This document shows, piece after piece, positions 56,747 to 64,000 of a stretch of DNA of 64,000 nt (its first letter is position 1; the number at the start of each line of letters is the position of its first letter). Source of the DNA: Azospirillum soli (GTDB taxonomy: Bacteria; Pseudomonadota; Alphaproteobacteria; Azospirillales; Azospirillaceae); NCBI RefSeq assembly GCF_017876165.1, contig NZ_JAGINQ010000012.1, forward strand, positions 62,001 through 126,000. The letters are read 5' to 3'. The translations under genes were made by a program, and so were the position numbers. The notes under the pieces were generated by a model that saw only the letters and a list, made by a program, of their open reading frames with translations, did no database searches and was not told the origin of the DNA.

Positions 56747-57228
56747 AGCGCGCGGATCTCCGGTTTGGACCCGTGCTTCAAGGCCTGGAGCAGCAGAACC
56801 AGAGCCACGTGACCGATGACGATGGGCAGCGAGAACTCGCTGATGGCTTCGTGCAGATGTTCGACGGCGACCACGACGTCGCTGATGGCGCCGGTGACGG
56901 CGGAGGCGCCGATGACCACCAGCAGAATGGCGGCCATCCAGGCGTAAACCGGGTTGCGCCGCTGGTTTCCCAGCGACCAAGTCGGGCGCGGAAGGCGCAG
57001 CGGACTTCCCGTCGGCGCCAGCAGCCCGGCCACGACGCGCACGGCGATGGCGGCCAGAGCCGTGTAGCCGGCGACCTGATGCAGGACATAGGTATCCTCG
57101 TCGCCGGTCATTTGGGCGATGATGAAGGCACCGGACAGGGCGGCGTGAAAGAACAGAAGAACCGTCATTTCGGCGGCGGTGGGCTTCCGCGGCGGCATGG
57201 CGGGCAGGCTCCGCTCAGTCATCGTCAT
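56743..57228 (-). CDS. Cytochrome b561-like membrane protein
   Basis: The product has 161 aa from the ATG at 57228, chosen because GGAG lies nine bases upstream; an ATG at 57243 lacks one. Four hydrophobic helices with conserved His: LLFFHAALSGAFIIAQM, DTYVLHQVAGYTAL, VVAVEHLHEAISEFSL and VIGHVALVLLLQAL, the pattern of di-haem cytochrome b561. Likely carries electrons from the quinone pool to DHC and SHP. Start overlaps the 51-aa small ORF by 14 nt; stop overlaps SHP. Confidence 0.87.
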   Translation of the reverse strand: MTMTERSLPAMPPRKPTAAEMTVLLFFHAALSGAFIIAQMTGDEDTYVLHQVAGYTALAAIAVRVVAGLLAPTGSPLRLPRPTWSLGNQRRNPVYAWMAAILLVVIGASAVTGAISDVVVAVEHLHEAISEFSLPIVIGHVALVLLLQALKHGSKPEIRAL

Positions 57229-57370
57229 GGTCGGAAGCTCCATGGTCGGAAGTCAGGGAGGCGACGGTTCCGGCGATCCCCTGCCCTTTCACGGCGGCCT
57301 GCCAGGACAGCGCCGCCGCCCCGATCAGCATCGAGGCGACGATGGTGTGGATGAGCATCCGGCGGATCAT
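57215..57370 (-). CDS. 51-aa membrane microprotein upstream of the cytochrome b gene
   Basis: A closed frame of 51 codons from the ATG at 57370, preceded by AGGAGG with a 7-nt gap, the best ribosome binding site in this operon. The protein starts MIRRMLIHTIVASMLIGAAA, a membrane helix, and ends with an acidic, His-bearing tail (DHGASDHDDD). Its stop lies inside the start region of cyt b, so coupled translation is likely. I recognise no family. It could be a small subunit or haem/metal assembly factor of the cyt b-SHP-DHC chain. Too short for ordinary gene callers. Confidence 0.6.
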   Translation of the reverse strand: MIRRMLIHTIVASMLIGAAALSWQAAVKGQGIAGTVASLTSDHGASDHDDD

Positions 57371-57479
57371 TCCGCAGCCTCCTCTTGTCATTCGGTGCGT
57401 TCGGGCGAAGACTGCACCTTGGAACCTGAACGGGGGCTGAGCCGTGCGTTCAGGCTCCGTTCATCTGTGGGGGCGTCCA

Positions 57480-57887
57480 ATGGCGCCGATCCCGGAAACC
57501 GTTCAAACCGCCATGCCGAATCTTCGCCTTGCACCGCTGTTGGGGGCTCTGTTTTTGGGGGCTGGGCTTTTAGGAGCCGGACTTCTGGGGGCCGAGGCCG
57601 CGCGGGCCGACGATGACCACGACCGCGCGCGCGAGGCGCTGCGTGAGGGGCGCGTCCTGCCGCTCGAAACCATCGTCGCGAAGGCCGGCGCGGACTTTCC
57701 CGGCGACATCCTGGACGTGGAACTGGACGAGGAAGACGACGGCATCGTCTATGAGATCAAGACGATCACCGCCGACGGGCGCATCCTGAAGCTGAAATAC
57801 GATGCCGCGACCGGCGAACTGCTGAAGGTCAAGGGGCGCGGCAACCATGGCAACCATGGCCATGGCCGCCATTCGGACCGGAGGTGA
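57480..57887 (+). CDS. PepSY-domain exported protein
   Basis: The product has 135 aa from the ATG at 57480, which has GGGGG upstream; an ATG at 57513 also fits. A signal peptide (LLGALFLGAGLLGAGLLGAE) is followed by an Asp/His stretch (ARADDDHDRAREALREGRVL) and a PepSY-like fold (LDVELDEEDDGIVYEIKTIT, LKLKYDAATGELLKVKGRGN), ending in HGNHGHGRHSDRR. PepSY proteins upstream of two-component systems are common and may sense periplasmic conditions. The stop overlaps the ribosome binding site of the next gene. Divergent from the cytochrome operon. Confidence 0.82.
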   Translation: MAPIPETVQTAMPNLRLAPLLGALFLGAGLLGAGLLGAEAARADDDHDRAREALREGRVLPLETIVAKAGADFPGDILDVELDEEDDGIVYEIKTITADGRILKLKYDAATGELLKVKGRGNHGNHGHGRHSDRR

Positions 57888-57891
57888 TGGG

Positions 57892-58551
57892 ATGCGCCTG
57901 CTCGTCGTCGAGGATGATGCCGACCTCGCCCGCCAGCTGACCGAGCGGCTGAGCGCGGAGGGCTACGCCGTGGACCGCGCGGGCGACGGCGAGGAGGGGC
58001 AGTTTCTCGGTGAGACCGAGCCTTACGACGCCGTCGTGCTGGATCTGGGACTGCCCAAGGTGGACGGGCTCAGCGTGCTGCGCGCGTGGCGGGCGGCGGG
58101 CGTGGCGACACCGGTCATCATCCTGACCGCGCGCGGCACCTGGAGCGAGAAGGTACAGGGCATCGACGCCGGGGCCGACGACTACCTCGCCAAGCCCTTC
58201 AACATGGAGGAGTTGCTGGCCCGTGTCCGCGCGCTGATCCGTCGGACCAAGGGCCACGCTTCGCCGGAGATCGCCTGCGGCCCGGTGGTGCTGGACACCC
58301 GCACCGGCCGCGTCACGGTGGACGGCCGCCCGGTGGACCTGACCGCACACGAGCACCGCGTGCTGTCCTACCTGATGCACCGCAAAGGACAGGTGGTGTC
58401 GCGCACCGAGCTGACCGAACACATCTACGCCCAGGATTTCGACCGCGATTCCAACACCATCGAGGTCTTCGTCGGCCGCCTGCGTCGCAAGCTGGGGGTG
58501 GACGTGATCCGGACGGTGCGGGGCCTGGGCTACCGCATGGAGGAGGCGTGA
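57892..58551 (+). CDS. OmpR/PhoB-family response regulator
   Basis: The product has 219 aa from the ATG at 57892, with GGAGG eight bases upstream. Receiver domain: acidic pair VVEDDADL, acceptor Asp about 51 (VVLDLGLPKVDG), Thr in ILTARGTW and Lys in AKPFN. The C-terminal winged helix (HEHRVLSYLMHRKGQVVSRT; TIEVFVGRLRRKLG) binds DNA. Next gene is its kinase, overlapping by 4 nt. In other genomes SHP clusters often carry a two-component pair, so the cytochrome operon is a likely target. Confidence 0.95.
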   Translation: MRLLVVEDDADLARQLTERLSAEGYAVDRAGDGEEGQFLGETEPYDAVVLDLGLPKVDGLSVLRAWRAAGVATPVIILTARGTWSEKVQGIDAGADDYLAKPFNMEELLARVRALIRRTKGHASPEIACGPVVLDTRTGRVTVDGRPVDLTAHEHRVLSYLMHRKGQVVSRTELTEHIYAQDFDRDSNTIEVFVGRLRRKLGVDVIRTVRGLGYRMEEA

Positions 58552-59915
58552 CCCGTTCCCTGCGCTTCCGCCTGCTGGCCGGGGCGGCGGTGTGGATCGT
58601 GCTGGCGCTCGCCATGGCCGGGGTGGTGCTGTCCGGCCTGTTCCGCGATCACGTGATGGCCCGGTTCGAGGCTGAGTTGGGCAACCATCTGGCCCAGTTG
58701 GCGACGCTGCTGGAAATCGCGGGTGACGGCAAGCCGGTGCTGACGCAGCCGCTGAGCGACCCGCGCTTTCGCCGGCCGCTGTCGGGCCTGTACTGGCAGG
58801 TTGGCCCGGCCGATGCGCCGGTCCTGCGCGCGCGGTCGCTGTGGGACGAGATCCTGCAGTTGCCAAAGGACGAGGTGGCCGACGGGGAGATCCACCAGCA
58901 CCGGATTCCCGGTCCCGGCGGGCGGTTCGTGATCGTGATGGAGCGGATGATCACCCTGCCCGCCTCCGCCGCTTCTCCCTCCGCCAATCCGATCCGAATC
59001 GCGGTCGCGGCGGACGAGAGCGAACTGCTGGCCGTGGTGGACGCGTTCGAGCGGGTGCTGTGGCTGTCGCTGGGCATCCTGGCGGCCGTGCTGATCGCGG
59101 CGGCGCTGGTCCAGGTGGCGGTGGGGCTGCAACCCCTGACCCGGCTGCGGGACGAGTTGGCCGCCTTGCGGTCCGGCGCCAAACGGCGCTTCGATTCCGC
59201 CGTCCCCAGTGAGGTGGCGCCGCTGGTTGCCGACCTGAACGCCCTGTTGAGTCATTCGGAGGAGGTGGTGGGCCGCGCGCGGTTGCAGGCCGGGAACCTC
59301 GCCCACGCGCTGAAGACCAACCTATCGGTTCTGGCGAACGAGGCCGAGGCGTTGACGCCCGAAACGGCGCGAACGGTTGCTCCGGCCATGGCGCGTCGGG
59401 TGACGCTGATGCGTCGGCACATCGACCACCACATGGCCCGCGCCCGCGCCGCCGCGTCCCGCGGGCTGCCCGGATCCGGCACGCCGGTGTTGGAAAGAGC
59501 CGCCGGTCTGGCCCGCACCCTGGAGAAGCTGCACGCCGGGCGCGGCATCACCTTGACCGTCGCGGTGCCGCCGGGCCTCGCCTTCGCGGGGGAGCGCGAG
59601 GATCTGGAAGAGATGCTGGGCAACCTGATGGACAACGCCTGCGCCTGGGCGCGCGGGCGCGTCGTTGTGTCGGCACGGCGCGGGGTGGCGGGGATGATTT
59701 CCGTCTTGGTGGACGACGATGGGCCGGGGCTGCCCGTTGACCGGCGCGAGGCGGTGTTGACGGCCGGCGTGCGGCTGGACGAGAGCACGCCCGGCAGCGG
59801 ATTGGGGCTCGCCGTCGTGCGCGACGTGGCCCGGCTGTACGGCGGTGATGTGCGGCTGGCCGACTCGCCGTTGGGCGGCCTGCGCGCGGAGCTGATGTTG
59901 CCGTCCCAGGATTGA
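58548..59915 (+). CDS. Membrane sensor histidine kinase
   Basis: The product has 455 aa from a GTG. Transmembrane helix 1 (LLAGAAVWIVLALAMAGVVL), a periplasmic sensor of about 130 residues, helix 2 (LWLSLGILAAVLIAAALVQV), HAMP-like linker, HisKA helix with acceptor His about 252 (NLAHALKTNLSVLANEAEAL) and HATPase domain (NLMDNACAWA; DDDGPGLP; GSGLGLAVVRDVARLYGG). It resembles PhoQ/TctE-type kinases. Partner of the preceding regulator. Confidence 0.95.
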   Translation: MTRSLRFRLLAGAAVWIVLALAMAGVVLSGLFRDHVMARFEAELGNHLAQLATLLEIAGDGKPVLTQPLSDPRFRRPLSGLYWQVGPADAPVLRARSLWDEILQLPKDEVADGEIHQHRIPGPGGRFVIVMERMITLPASAASPSANPIRIAVAADESELLAVVDAFERVLWLSLGILAAVLIAAALVQVAVGLQPLTRLRDELAALRSGAKRRFDSAVPSEVAPLVADLNALLSHSEEVVGRARLQAGNLAHALKTNLSVLANEAEALTPETARTVAPAMARRVTLMRRHIDHHMARARAAASRGLPGSGTPVLERAAGLARTLEKLHAGRGITLTVAVPPGLAFAGEREDLEEMLGNLMDNACAWARGRVVVSARRGVAGMISVLVDDDGPGLPVDRREAVLTAGVRLDESTPGSGLGLAVVRDVARLYGGDVRLADSPLGGLRAELMLPSQD

Positions 59916-59946
59916 GCGCCCAGGATTGAGTGCCCAGAATTGAGCC
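59905..59946. repeat. Three tandem 14-bp repeats at the kinase stop
   Basis: CCCAGGATTGAGCG, CCCAGGATTGAGTG and CCCAGAATTGAGCC run head to tail. The first contains the stop codon of the kinase gene. Likely replication slippage; each copy repeats the codon frame including TGA. Confidence 0.85.
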
Positions 59947-60043
59947 TGGGGAATGGCGGAGCGCTTATCGGTCTCTTTCGGCCGCGGAGCCGATGGACTA
60001 TCGTCGCGACCTCTTGTCCGTTGCCGCTCGAAGGCTGTCTCGC

Positions 60044-61219
60044 ATGGCTCGTTCCCATTGGTTTGCCGGCACCGCGCTGGCGCTCTGTCTGCTGCCGATC
60101 TCGTCCTTCGCTCAGACGCTGAACTGCGCCAAGCCGTCTTCCTTGATGGATCGGACGGTGTGCGCCAGTGCCGACCTGAAGGTCGCGGCCGAGGATGTGG
60201 CGACCGCGCTCCGCGACGTGCTGGCCAACACCCCGACGGCCGAGCGCGAAGCGATTCAGCGCGCCCAGCAGGCGTTTCAGACCGAACGGGAACGCGCCTG
60301 CGCCGACAAGGCGTCGGTGCCGGCCTGCCGGAAGCTGTACGAGAAGCGCGCGGCGGACCTGTCCGAGCAGAGCCGTGCGGCGCAGAAGAAGCTGGCGGGC
60401 ATCGTCGCCGGCATTCCCAAGGACTCCAAAGGCGCGGCGGCGACGCTGCAACGCTACGACGGCGGCGCCGCCAAAGCGTGGCTGGTCTATCTGTACCACA
60501 GCGGGGCCGTGCCGATGACCGACAAGGAGGAGACGCTGCGCAAGCTGGTCGCCTCCGTCATCGAACGGGATCTTCCGAACGACCCGTACCTGCTTGAAGA
60601 GATGAAGAATTTGGGCGACGTGGCGAGCGCGCCGATGGGGACGATGCTGCTGTTCCTGCGCCACGTCCTGTCCACGACGGAGATGGACGCGCCCTGCTTC
60701 CTGTTCACCAAGCACGGCCAGCCGGCCTTCGAGGCGTTCGGCGCCTTCTGGGGCAACACGCGCGACGAGACGCCGGGCCTGTGCACGCCGCCGTCCTCGG
60801 TGTTCGATCTGCCGGAGTGGAAGAGGGTCGCCGAGCACATCGACCCGGCCATCGGCCCGGCGCTGGAGGAACGCGGCAGCATCCGCCACGGCTACGAGCG
60901 GCAGTTCCAGGTGGACGACCTGCAAGCCTCCATGGTGCCGAGCACCCTGCTGGAAGCGCCGCATTCGACCGAAGCCAGGAAGGCTGCCGAGCAGAGGCAG
61001 CGGGCGGTCGCCGCCTTCCGGCATTGGAGGGAGTTCGAGGTCTGGCCGGAGGCCGAGTACAAGGCGGCCGTGGGCGCCCTGCCCTCCGCAATCGCCGCCA
61101 CGGCAAAGATTTACCGGGAAAAGTTCGGCTTGAATCCGAAGGTCGCCGAACAGGCGGCGCAGGCCGCCGGGGAGCGTTTCCTGGCGAGCCGCGTGGGCCT
61201 GATCATGCCGGACGAGTGA
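60044..61219 (+). CDS. LprI-like (DUF1311) secreted protein with extended C-terminal region
   Basis: The product has 391 aa from the ATG at 60044 (MARSHWFAGTALALCLLPIS), with a signal peptide cleaved near SSFAQ. Residues about 20-110 resemble DUF1311: NCAKPSSLMDRTVCASADLK, AQQAFQTERERAC and VPACRKLYEKRAADL. The remaining 270 residues are soluble with conserved Cys, Trp and Pro and no family I recognise (MDAPCFLFTKHGQPAFEAFG; LPEWKRVAEHIDPAIG). It may be an envelope protein; an enzyme role cannot be claimed. Its stop abuts the converging MBL gene. Confidence 0.75.
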   Translation: MARSHWFAGTALALCLLPISSFAQTLNCAKPSSLMDRTVCASADLKVAAEDVATALRDVLANTPTAEREAIQRAQQAFQTERERACADKASVPACRKLYEKRAADLSEQSRAAQKKLAGIVAGIPKDSKGAAATLQRYDGGAAKAWLVYLYHSGAVPMTDKEETLRKLVASVIERDLPNDPYLLEEMKNLGDVASAPMGTMLLFLRHVLSTTEMDAPCFLFTKHGQPAFEAFGAFWGNTRDETPGLCTPPSSVFDLPEWKRVAEHIDPAIGPALEERGSIRHGYERQFQVDDLQASMVPSTLLEAPHSTEARKAAEQRQRAVAAFRHWREFEVWPEAEYKAAVGALPSAIAATAKIYREKFGLNPKVAEQAAQAAGERFLASRVGLIMPDE

Positions 61220-61996
61220 TCAGACGTCGATGACGAGCCCGTCGTAGGCGGGCTCGACACCCGGCGGCAGAAGGTGGCGGACCGTCTCGTAGTCCATGGT
61301 CTGGTCCATGTGGGTCAGGTAGGCGCGTTTCGGCCGGACGCGCTCGATCCACTCCAGCGTTTTGGCGAGGTGCGCGTGGACGGGGTGCGGCGGTTCCACG
61401 CGGGCGCAATCGACGATCCAGACCTCAATGCCGTCAAGAGCGGCGAAGGCGTCCTCGCCCAGGCAGACGACGTCGGTTGAATAGGCAAATTTATCAAAGC
61501 GATAGCCGACAGTCTTCATGTAACCGTGATCCTGCTCGAACGGCAGGACGGTCAGGCCGCGCACGTCGAATGGGCCGTTGATGGCGTGCGCGTTCAGCAC
61601 CGGGCGGTAGTAAGGGTCGCCGGGGCGCAGCGGGTCGAAGCAGTAGGGAAAGCGGGCTTTAATGTCCGCCAGATGTTCGGCCCAGCCGTAGGCGTCAATG
61701 GGCGCGTGCATCATGCGGCACAGCTCGCGCAGCTCATCGATGCCGTGGGCGTGGTCGGCGTGCGGGTGGGTCCAGAGAACCGCGTCGAGGCGGTGCACAT
61801 CGGCGTCCAGAAGCTGCTGGCGCAGGTCGGGGGCGGTGTCGATCAGGACGCTGACCCCGACCTGCTCCACCAGGACGGATGGGCGGAGGCGGCGGTTCTT
61901 CGGGTTGGCCGGGTCGCAGTTGCCCCAGCCCAACCCGATCACGGGCACTCCCCGCGACCCGCCGCAGCCGAGCACCCGGACCCGCATGGAGGTCAT
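61220..61996 (-). CDS. MBL-fold metallo-hydrolase (PhnP-like)
   Basis: The product has 258 aa from the ATG at 61996, overlapping the tatD stop. Metal motif THPHADHAHGIDELRELC with the usual HxHxDH, and later DCARVEPPHPVHAHL and LTHMDQTMDYETV with metal-binding His/Asp. N-terminal VLGCGGSRGVPVIGLGWGNC is typical of the PhnP/Lactamase_B_2 group, enzymes that act on phosphodiesters or cyclic phosphates. The tatD-MBL pair following metG is common in alphaproteobacteria. Confidence 0.92.
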   Translation of the reverse strand: MTSMRVRVLGCGGSRGVPVIGLGWGNCDPANPKNRRLRPSVLVEQVGVSVLIDTAPDLRQQLLDADVHRLDAVLWTHPHADHAHGIDELRELCRMMHAPIDAYGWAEHLADIKARFPYCFDPLRPGDPYYRPVLNAHAINGPFDVRGLTVLPFEQDHGYMKTVGYRFDKFAYSTDVVCLGEDAFAALDGIEVWIVDCARVEPPHPVHAHLAKTLEWIERVRPKRAYLTHMDQTMDYETVRHLLPPGVEPAYDGLVIDV

Positions 61997-62778
61997 GCGG
62001 CCTGTCCAGCGCGCGGGAACAGACGGAAGAAGTTCTCAGTCGTCACGCGGGCCAGTTCGGCGGCCTCCACGCCCTTGATTTCGGCGACGGTCGCGGCGGT
62101 GTGGGCGACGTAGGCCGGTTCGTTGCGCTTGCCCCGGAACGGGATCGGCGCGAGGTAGGGCGCGTCCGTTTCCACCAAAATGCGGTCGAGCGGCACGTCC
62201 TTCACGATGGCGCGGAGGTCTTCCGACTTCTTGAAGGTGACGATGCCCGACAGCGACAGGTGGAAGCCGAATTCCAGAGCTTCTTCAGCGAGTTGCCGGC
62301 CGGAGCTGAAGCAGTGCAGCAAGCCGGTGACCGGCCGGCCGGCGGCCTCCTCCTTAACGATCCGCATAGTGTCGTCGTCGGCGTCACGGGTGTGCACGAT
62401 CAGCGGCAGGCCGGTTTCCAGGCTGGCGCGGATGTGCCGGCGGAAGCATTCCTGCTGAACGTCGCGCGGGCTCTTGTCGTAGAAGTAGTCGAGCCCCGTC
62501 TCGCCGAGGCCGATTACCTTGGGGTGCTTAGACATCTCGACGAGGAGTTCGACGGTGACGCCCTCGAACTCCTCGGCGGCTTGGTGCGGGTGGACGCCGA
62601 GCGAGCAGAGCACGTCGTCGTACCGCTCCGCGACTGCCAGGATGCGGTCGAAGCGGCTCAGATAGGTGCAGATGGTGACCATCCGCCCCACCCCGGCCTG
62701 CCGGGCGCGGTCTACGACCGCGTCCAGCTCCTCGGCGAAGTCGGGGAAATCGAGATGGCAGTGGCTATCAACCAGCAT
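61993..62778 (-). CDS. TatD-family metal-dependent hydrolase (YcfH-like DNase)
   Basis: The product has 261 aa. Metal-binding residues: DSHCHLDFPDF, Glu in GLGETGLDYFYD, His in LIVHTRDADDD and LLHCFSSG, and Asp in VETDAPYLAPIPFRG. TatD proteins are 3'-5' exonucleases acting on damaged DNA; the YcfH branch is the usual partner of metG. It starts 9 bp after the metG stop and overlaps the MBL gene by 4 nt. Confidence 0.95.
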   Translation of the reverse strand: MLVDSHCHLDFPDFAEELDAVVDRARQAGVGRMVTICTYLSRFDRILAVAERYDDVLCSLGVHPHQAAEEFEGVTVELLVEMSKHPKVIGLGETGLDYFYDKSPRDVQQECFRRHIRASLETGLPLIVHTRDADDDTMRIVKEEAAGRPVTGLLHCFSSGRQLAEEALEFGFHLSLSGIVTFKKSEDLRAIVKDVPLDRILVETDAPYLAPIPFRGKRNEPAYVAHTAATVAEIKGVEAAELARVTTENFFRLFPRAGQAA

Positions 62779-62787
62779 GGATTCTCT

Positions 62788-64000
62788 TCAGCTCTTGGCT
62801 TCTTCCACGAAGCGCGGGAACACGCCCTGCGGGGCCGGCAGCGGCGTGCCGGCGACCAGCGCCCCGCCCGGTCCCAGATTGCCGAAACCACGGGCATCGG
62901 CCCCCTGCGCCAGCTGGTCGAGGATCTTGGCCGAGGCGTCGGGCATGATCGGCTGGGTCAGGATGGCGAGGTGGCGGATGGTTTCGGCCAGCACGTAGAG
63001 GACCGTGCCCATCCGCGCGGGATCGGTCTTCTTCAGCGCCCAAGGCGCCTGCTCGTCCACATAGCGGTTGGCGTCGCCGACCACCGCCCAGATGGCGTCC
63101 AGAGCCTTGTGGAAGGCTTGAGCCTGAATCTCGGCGCGGACGATGGGCAGCAGGTTGTGGGCGGCACCCAGGAGGGCGTTGTCGGCCTCCGTGAAGGCGC
63201 CCGGCTGCGGCACGGCGGCGCCGCAGTTCTTATTGATCATCGACAGCGAACGTTGCACGAGGTTGCCGTAATCGTTGGCGAGGTTGCCGTTGATCCGGTT
63301 GACCATCTGCTTGTGCGAGAAGTCGCCGTCGTTGCCGAACGGCACCTCGCGCAGCAGGAAATAGCGCGTCTGGTCAAGACCGTAGGTGGTGACCAGCGTG
63401 TCTGGCGCGATGACGTTGCCGAGCGACTTCGACATCTTCTGGCCTTCGATGGTCCACCAGCCGTGCGCGAAGACGCGCTTCGGCGGGGCCAGATTCGCGG
63501 CCATCAGGAAGGCCGGCCAGTAGATGGCGTGGAAGCGCAGGATGTCCTTGCCGACCATGTGCAGGTTGGCCGGCCAGTACTTGGCGTAGTCACCGCTCTC
63601 GTCCGGGAAGCCGACGGCGGTGATGTAGTTGGCCAGCGCGTCCAGCCACACATACATGATGTGGTCGGGGTTGCCGGGGACCGGGATGCCCCACTTGAAA
63701 GTCGTGCGGCTGACCGACAGGTCCTTCAGCCCCGACTTCACGAAGGCCATGACCTCGTTGCGCTTGCCGGCCGGGGCGATGAAGTCCGGGTTCTTCTCGT
63801 AGAACTCCAGCAGGCGGTCCTGCCAAGCGGACAGGCGGAAGAAGTAGGACGGCTCCTCCACCCATTCGCACTCGGCGCCCGTGGGGGCGATCTTCTTGCC
63901 GGCCGGGGTCGTGGTCAGCTCGTCCTCGCCGTAGAAGGCCTCGTCGCGGACCGAGTACCAGCCGGCGTAGGAGCCGAGATAGATCTCGCCGTTGGCCTCC
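62788..64000 (-). CDS. metG: Methionyl-tRNA synthetase, 3' part (5' end outside window)
   Basis: About 403 C-terminal residues are visible; the N-terminal Rossmann half with the HIGH motif lies beyond the right edge. From the edge the frame reads EANGEIYLGSYAGWYSVRDE (connective peptide), then WVEEPSYFFRL, DHIMYVWLDALANYITAVGF and the KMSKS motif (GQKMSKSLGNVIAPD). The anticodon-binding domain follows. No C-terminal tRNA-binding extension is present, matching the short MetG type of about 510 aa. First gene of a metG-tatD-MBL operon. Confidence 0.97.
   Translation of the reverse strand, partial: EANGEIYLGSYAGWYSVRDEAFYGEDELTTTPAGKKIAPTGAECEWVEEPSYFFRLSAWQDRLLEFYEKNPDFIAPAGKRNEVMAFVKSGLKDLSVSRTTFKWGIPVPGNPDHIMYVWLDALANYITAVGFPDESGDYAKYWPANLHMVGKDILRFHAIYWPAFLMAANLAPPKRVFAHGWWTIEGQKMSKSLGNVIAPDTLVTTYGLDQTRYFLLREVPFGNDGDFSHKQMVNRINGNLANDYGNLVQRSLSMINKNCGAAVPQPGAFTEADNALLGAAHNLLPIVRAEIQAQAFHKALDAIWAVVGDANRYVDEQAPWALKKTDPARMGTVLYVLAETIRHLAILTQPIMPDASAKILDQLAQGADARGFGNLGPGGALVAGTPLPAPQGVFPRFVEEAKS

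Noticed and set aside
57243..57243. ATG at 57243 as the cytochrome b start
   Set aside because: No ribosome binding site; the ATG at 57228 has GGAG at nine bases and a typical coupled start.
62788..63861. A start for metG at a GTG at 63861
   Set aside because: The frame continues to the window edge with metG-like sequence, so this is an internal valine; the gene is truncated by the window.

Overview
The window is high-GC alphaproteobacterial chromosome. The best match I can name is Azospirillum or a close relative in Rhodospirillales. The main reason is the block dusB(nifR3)-ntrB-ntrC-ntrY-ntrX-trkA-dat-(HAD)-hfq-hflX at 40-52 kb, an order known from Azospirillum and relatives. The pyruvate dehydrogenase operon, a bifunctional ispDF and heavy GTG/TTG start use fit the same group. 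Gene density is very high and many stops and starts overlap. I found no rRNA, tRNA, CRISPR array, insertion sequence, prophage gene or replication origin, so this looks like core chromosome with a few accessory genes.

Layout. 0-9 kb: a cut lipoprotein gene, a transglutaminase/amidoligase-like fusion, an unknown 308-aa protein, an LprI-like secreted protein, an SDR-DoxX fusion with a DUF2269 membrane protein, and an aldose epimerase. 9-18 kb: a large Ser/Thr kinase with an unrecognised N-terminal region, a GNAT enzyme, a secreted cyclophilin, the envelope trio ydbH-ynbE-ydbL and a TPR/O-GlcNAc-transferase-like protein. 18-28 kb: gmhB, lptD, a stand-alone RAM domain, an RNA helicase, two hydrolases and parE. 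28-37 kb: yciA, ftsB and pdhA-pdhB-pdhC-[chorismate mutase]-lpdA, followed by a shortened DUF29 gene, lipA and a COQ10/RatA-like gene. The pdh and lipA genes form one functional unit: the E1, E2 and E3 subunits plus the enzyme that makes lipoate.

37-55 kb: pncC/cinA and ispDF, a CcsA-like protein, then the nitrogen-control block. In that block two kinase/regulator pairs (NtrB/NtrC and NtrY/NtrX) are followed by TrkA, D-amino acid aminotransferase, Hfq and HflX. An IMPase-family phosphatase and mazG converge downstream. 55-60 kb: a C39-like protein that lacks its catalytic cysteine, then a divergent redox module. On the minus strand this module has a 51-aa membrane microprotein, cytochrome b, the SHP-type cytochrome (DUF1924) and a diheme cytochrome c. 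On the plus strand it has a PepSY protein, an OmpR-type regulator and a histidine kinase. 60-64 kb: a second LprI-like protein, then a PhnP-like MBL hydrolase, TatD and the 3' part of metG.

The most interesting items are the SHP/DHC/cytochrome b module with its unannotated small ORF, the chorismate-mutase gene inside the pdh operon, the half-length YdbH, the kinase with a large novel region, and the C39-like pseudo-protease. I saw no obvious wholly new multi-gene system.
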